Positions 29,766 through 32,588 of a DNA stretch of 32,588 bases are shown here, piece after piece. The notes below the pieces were generated by a model, which was not told where the DNA came from, made no database searches, and saw only the letters and a list, made by a program, of their open reading frames with translations. Position 1 is the first letter of the stretch. Every line of letters starts with the position of its first letter. A program made the position numbers and the translations under genes. The stretch lies in NCBI GenBank assembly GCA_017882855.1, contig JADGOR010000015.1:1-32588 (forward strand), in the 5' to 3' direction. The stretch is from Cellulomonas sp. (lineage in GTDB: Bacteria > Actinomycetota > Actinomycetes > Actinomycetales > Cellulomonadaceae).

Positions 29766-30593
29766 TCAGCCGGCCGTGTACTCCCAGTGCCACGGCTCGT
29801 GCGGTCCAGAACCACCCGAGAGGGCCCAGTCCGGGTTCGCCCAGCCGTAGACCGGTCCGTTCGCGTGCAGCCACTTCCAGACCGCAGCCGTCGTGGTCTC
29901 CTTCTGGCAGAAGTCGACCGCGATCCCCCAGCCGTGGTTGCTCTCCCCCGGAGTCGCAGCCAGGTAGCCCTTGCGCGCCTTGGTGACCTTCTGCTCGTAG
30001 AGGTTGCGGTAGCTGTCGCTGATGCACATGTCGCGACCGAACTGCGCTCGGAAGCCCTCGTTCATCACTGCGAGCGAGACCGCCGCGTCGGCGCGCAGCT
30101 GCTGGGAGCGATCCCAGAGCGGGCAAAGGTCGTTGACGTCAAGCAGGCCGTTGGCGCCCCGTGGACGCTTTCGCGGGTCGCAACCGGGCAGCGGATCACG
30201 CGAGAAGCTACGACTGGCGAGGGCCAGATCGCGGTTCGCCGCTGAGCCATCGGCGACCACCACGGCATCCTCCCGCGTGGGCGCCACGGTGACCGTGACG
30301 ACCTCGAGCGTGGTCGGGAGGGAGCGAGCCGAGTACCAGGGGTTCGCGGCAACCGCGGCGCCGCCCAGCGTTCCGCTCGCGTTCTCCAGAGCACCGCTCA
30401 GCGGCACCACTATGGTGACGGCGGACATCGCGGCGAGCACGCCGATCCGCGGGATCCAGCGGGAGAAGGTGGAACCACGCCGAGGGTTGGCTTGCAGCTC
30501 GGCGATCCGTCGAGCGCGCCGTGAGTCAGGAGTGGCTGCGACCGGCGCAGCGCGATGCGGCTCCACCACACCTCCCCAGCCCAGCTCAGACAT
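29766..30593 (-). CDS. VanY-like D-alanyl-D-alanine carboxypeptidase (M15 family), membrane-anchored, 275 aa
   Basis: A zinc peptidase acting on peptidoglycan stem peptides. After a cytoplasmic Arg-rich stretch (1-47), one transmembrane helix (about 48-66) anchors it with the catalytic domain outside. Zinc ligands of the M15 SxHxxGxAxD motif are His220 and Asp227 (GESNHGWGIAVDF), with His269 in PHEPWHWEY. The substrate-binding SDSYRNLYEQ segment is at about 192-201. Cys138, Cys157, Cys190 and Cys229 could form disulfides. The start is ATG 30593. The role is probably cell-wall trimming rather than vancomycin resistance, since no van genes are near. Confidence 0.92.
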   Translation of the reverse strand: MSELGWGGVVEPHRAAPVAATPDSRRARRIAELQANPRRGSTFSRWIPRIGVLAAMSAVTIVVPLSGALENASGTLGGAAVAANPWYSARSLPTTLEVVTVTVAPTREDAVVVADGSAANRDLALASRSFSRDPLPGCDPRKRPRGANGLLDVNDLCPLWDRSQQLRADAAVSLAVMNEGFRAQFGRDMCISDSYRNLYEQKVTKARKGYLAATPGESNHGWGIAVDFCQKETTTAAVWKWLHANGPVYGWANPDWALSGGSGPHEPWHWEYTAG

Positions 30594-30642
30594 TCACGAC
30601 GCAAAACCCGGTGCTTCCGACCAGCGCGAAGGCATGGTCGAA

Positions 30643-30658
30643 CGGAACCCAGGTTCCG
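30643..30658. promoter_or_regulatory. perfect 16-bp palindrome in the vanY-like gene leader
   Basis: CGGAACC-CA-GGTTCCG: two 7-bp arms around a 2-bp centre, 50 nt before the gene start and about 9 nt after the predicted transcription start. It could bind a repressor. Confidence 0.4.
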
Positions 30659-30673
30659 AAGAACATTGCCGCC

Positions 30674-30703
30674 ACCGTAGCCCACCCATGGCGCCTCGAC
30701 CAA
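30674..30703 (-). promoter_or_regulatory. predicted promoter of the vanY-like gene
   Basis: On the minus strand TTGGTC (30703-30698) and TACGGT (30679-30674) are 18 nt apart, giving a start near 30667. The 187-nt gap 30594-30780 is less GC-rich than its surroundings and contains no gene. Confidence 0.4.
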
Positions 30704-30780
30704 GCCCGCACGATTAGTTCACCCAATCTACAAACGAACAGGTCGCACCCGATCGCGACCACCTCCTCAGAACGATTTGA

Positions 30781-31827
30781 TCACCCGTCGTACCGACGCT
30801 GCATCGCGTCGCGGACCTCGCCGACGAGCTCCTCGATGATGTCCTCGAGGAAGATCACCCCGAGCAGCCGATCGGCCCCGTCACGGACCTGCGCGAGATG
30901 CGAGCCGGATCGCTGCATCGTCGCCAGCGCATCCTCGACCTCGTCCCCCGGGCCGACCCGAGCCAGGGCTCGCACCCGCCAGTCCGGAACTGGTTCGTCC
31001 CGTTCCGCCGGCCCCGCGTACAGCACGTCCTTTATGTGCAGGTAGCCGACCACCGTGCCGGCCGCATCGGTGACCATGATGCGACTGAAGCCGGTCCGCG
31101 CGACAGCGCGCTCGACCTCGGCAACCGAGCACCCGATCGGCAGCGACTCAAGGGCCGGGACCGGCAGCATCACCTCGCCCGCCGTCCGATCGCTGAACTC
31201 GATGGCGCCGGACAGTAGTCCCTGGGCGTCGTCAAGAACACCTTCGGCGCGCGAGCGCTCGACGATCGACTGCACCTCGGCCGCCGTGAATGCCGAGGCC
31301 ACCTCGTCCTTGGGCTCGAATCCGAACAGCCGGAGGACTCTGTTGGCGCTCCAGTTCAGGGCGCGGATCACGGGGGCCACCCCTCGCGCGATCCAGACCA
31401 GCGGTGGGCCGAACAGGAGCACGGCTCGGTCGGGTCCGGCGACAGCGAGGTTCTTGGGCACCATCTCGCCGAGCACTACATGGAGGTACACGACCAGAAG
31501 CAGCGCAACGGTGAACGCGACCGGATGGACAGCCGCAGGTGAAAGTCCGAGTGCGTTGATCGGCCTCTCCATCACATCTGCGAGCGCCGGCTCGGCGACG
31601 ACCCCGAGGCTGGTTGACGCCACCGTGATGCCGAGCTGCGAGCACGCGAGCATCAGGGAGACGTTCTCCATCGCCCACAGCACGGTGCGCGCCCGACGTG
31701 AGCCCTGCGCCGCGAGGGGTTCGATCGAGCTGCGCCGGGCCGAGATGACCGCGAACTCGGCGCCGACGAAGAACGCGTTCGTGGCGAGCAGCGCGATCGC
31801 GAGAAGGATTGCCGCTCCCCCGGTCAT
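30781..31827 (-). CDS. CNNM/TlyC-type membrane protein with CBS pair, 348 aa
   Basis: A DUF21 (CNNM) membrane domain of three or four helices (about 1-150: the segments AILLAIALLATNAFFVGAEFAV and VAFTVALLLVVYLHVVLGEMVPKNLA) precedes a CBS-domain pair (about 205-325: TGFSRIMVTDAAGTVVGYLHIKDVLY and SHLAQVRDGADRLLGVIFLEDIIEELVG). The family is labelled hemolysin or CorC/TlyC by tradition; members are linked to Mg2+/Co2+ handling. It ends soon after the second CBS and lacks the CorC_HlyC domain. The ATG at 31827 overlaps the upstream paralogue's stop (ATGA), so the two act as a pair. Confidence 0.92.
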   Translation of the reverse strand: MTGGAAILLAIALLATNAFFVGAEFAVISARRSSIEPLAAQGSRRARTVLWAMENVSLMLACSQLGITVASTSLGVVAEPALADVMERPINALGLSPAAVHPVAFTVALLLVVYLHVVLGEMVPKNLAVAGPDRAVLLFGPPLVWIARGVAPVIRALNWSANRVLRLFGFEPKDEVASAFTAAEVQSIVERSRAEGVLDDAQGLLSGAIEFSDRTAGEVMLPVPALESLPIGCSVAEVERAVARTGFSRIMVTDAAGTVVGYLHIKDVLYAGPAERDEPVPDWRVRALARVGPGDEVEDALATMQRSGSHLAQVRDGADRLLGVIFLEDIIEELVGEVRDAMQRRYDG

Positions 31828-32588
31828 TCGGCGCTCCCAGCGTCATCGCCGGAGCTGGCGATGACCCGAACGCGCTCCACCCGGCGTCCGTCCATCCGCT
31901 CGACCAGGAGTCGAGCCGCGGTCACCTCGACCACGTCGCCCTGCTCGGGGAGTCGCCCGAGCTTCGCCATGACGAGTCCGCCGAGGGTCTCGTAGGACGC
32001 GTCCTCCGGCACGACGACGCCGGTCGCCTCGGTCAGCTCGTCCGGTCGCAGCAGGCCGGGGACGCTCCAGGTGCCGTCGGCGACCAGGTAGACGCGGGCG
32101 CGGCGGACATCGTGCTCGTCTGCGACGTCGCCGACGAGCTCCTCGATCACGTCCTCGAGCGTCACGATGCCCGAGGTCCCGCCGTACTCGTCGACCACGA
32201 CCGCCATCTGGAGACCGAGCTCGCGCAGCTCGACGAGGAGCGGGCCCAGGCGCACCGTCTCGGGGACGCTCGGCGGCTCGACCATGAGTGCGGCGGCCGG
32301 CACTTCTGCTCGTCTCACGTACGGCACCGCGATCGCTCGCCGCAGATTGACGAGGCCGATGATGTCGTCCCGCGAGGAGTCGATCACCGGGAAGCGCGAG
32401 TGACCCGTCCGGCGGGCAAGCTCGATCACATCTGCCGCACTCTGGTCACGCCGGACCACCTCCATCCGGAGCCGGTCCGTCATCACGTCCACCGCGGACA
32501 GCTCGTCCAGCTCGATCGAGTTCGTGATGAGCCGCGCGGTGTCGACGTCGAGGGTGCCGAGCTCGGCGGAGCGCCGGACCAGCGCCGC
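31824..32588 (-). CDS. CBS/CorC_HlyC-domain TlyC family protein, C-terminal part (5' end outside the window)
   Basis: The gene runs off the right edge; 254 C-terminal residues are visible, starting ALVRRSAELGTLDVDTARLI, which is the linker after the DUF21 membrane domain. The CBS pair follows (SRFPVIDSSRDDIIGLVNLRRA and MAVVVDEYGGTSGIVTLEDVIEELVGDV). The C-terminal CorC_HlyC domain is VYLVADGTWSVPGLLRPDEL through GGLVMAKLGRLPEQGDVVEV. The reading frame is open to the window edge; ATG codons inside (32492) are not the start. It is the first gene of a tandem pair of divergent paralogues, common in actinobacteria. Confidence 0.92.
   Translation of the reverse strand, partial: AALVRRSAELGTLDVDTARLITNSIELDELSAVDVMTDRLRMEVVRRDQSAADVIELARRTGHSRFPVIDSSRDDIIGLVNLRRAIAVPYVRRAEVPAAALMVEPPSVPETVRLGPLLVELRELGLQMAVVVDEYGGTSGIVTLEDVIEELVGDVADEHDVRRARVYLVADGTWSVPGLLRPDELTEATGVVVPEDASYETLGGLVMAKLGRLPEQGDVVEVTAARLLVERMDGRRVERVRVIASSGDDAGSAE

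Noticed and set aside
30594-30780. A c-di-AMP (ydaO-type) riboswitch before the VanY-like gene
   Set aside because: This riboswitch often precedes wall-hydrolase genes in actinobacteria, but the conserved blocks are missing or in the wrong order here.

Overview
The window is high-GC (about 70%) DNA from an actinobacterium, most likely of the order Micrococcales and perhaps near Cellulomonadaceae. This is inferred from gene content and order only, with no database search. Supporting signs are the block rho-rpmE-prfA-prmC-sua5-wecA-atpIBEFHAGDC-DUF2550-nucS, an actinobacterial mismatch-repair endonuclease NucS, long actinobacterial-type AtpH, a Rho with a large Arg/Gly/Asn/Gln-rich N-terminal insert, the argS-lysA-hom-thrC-thrB block, frequent GTG starts and many 4-nt ATGA/GTGA overlaps.

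Layout. (1) 1-639: the tail of an unrecognised + strand gene and a coupled hypothetical. (2) 680-4051, minus strand: a tight four-gene set (GH1 beta-glucosidase, small Zn-ribbon protein, two alpha/beta hydrolases). (3) 4224-17230, minus strand: rpmE, then prfA, prmC, sua5, wecA, atpI-like, the full F1Fo ATP synthase operon (B-E-F-H-A-G-D-C), DUF2550 and nucS. (4) 17338-18348, plus strand: a secreted or anchored CAP-domain protein, convergent with rho across a strong hairpin. (5) 18516-27121, minus strand: argS-lysA, hom-thrC-thrB (lysine and threonine branches of the aspartate pathway) and rho with a structured leader. (6) 27122-30593: an accessory-looking patch with a weak small ORF, a GntR/FadR-type regulator, tRNA-Arg(CCG), a 5'-truncated adhE remnant, a flavodoxin and a VanY-like D,D-carboxypeptidase. 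(7) 30781-32588, minus strand: two overlapping CBS-domain membrane proteins of the TlyC/CorC family, the upstream one cut by the window edge.

How it works together: most of the window is core housekeeping (ATP synthesis, translation termination and release-factor methylation, tRNA t6A modification, envelope-glycan lipid-carrier priming, transcription termination, amino-acid biosynthesis). Translational coupling by overlapping stop/start codons is the dominant arrangement. I see no CRISPR array, transposase, integrase, defence island or biosynthetic cluster, and no clearly new multi-gene system. The observations most worth a second look are the adhE fragment beside the tRNA gene, the atpB start (coding sequence continues upstream of the first standard start codon to a CTG), the structured rho leader, and a sigma-R-like promoter for rpmE.
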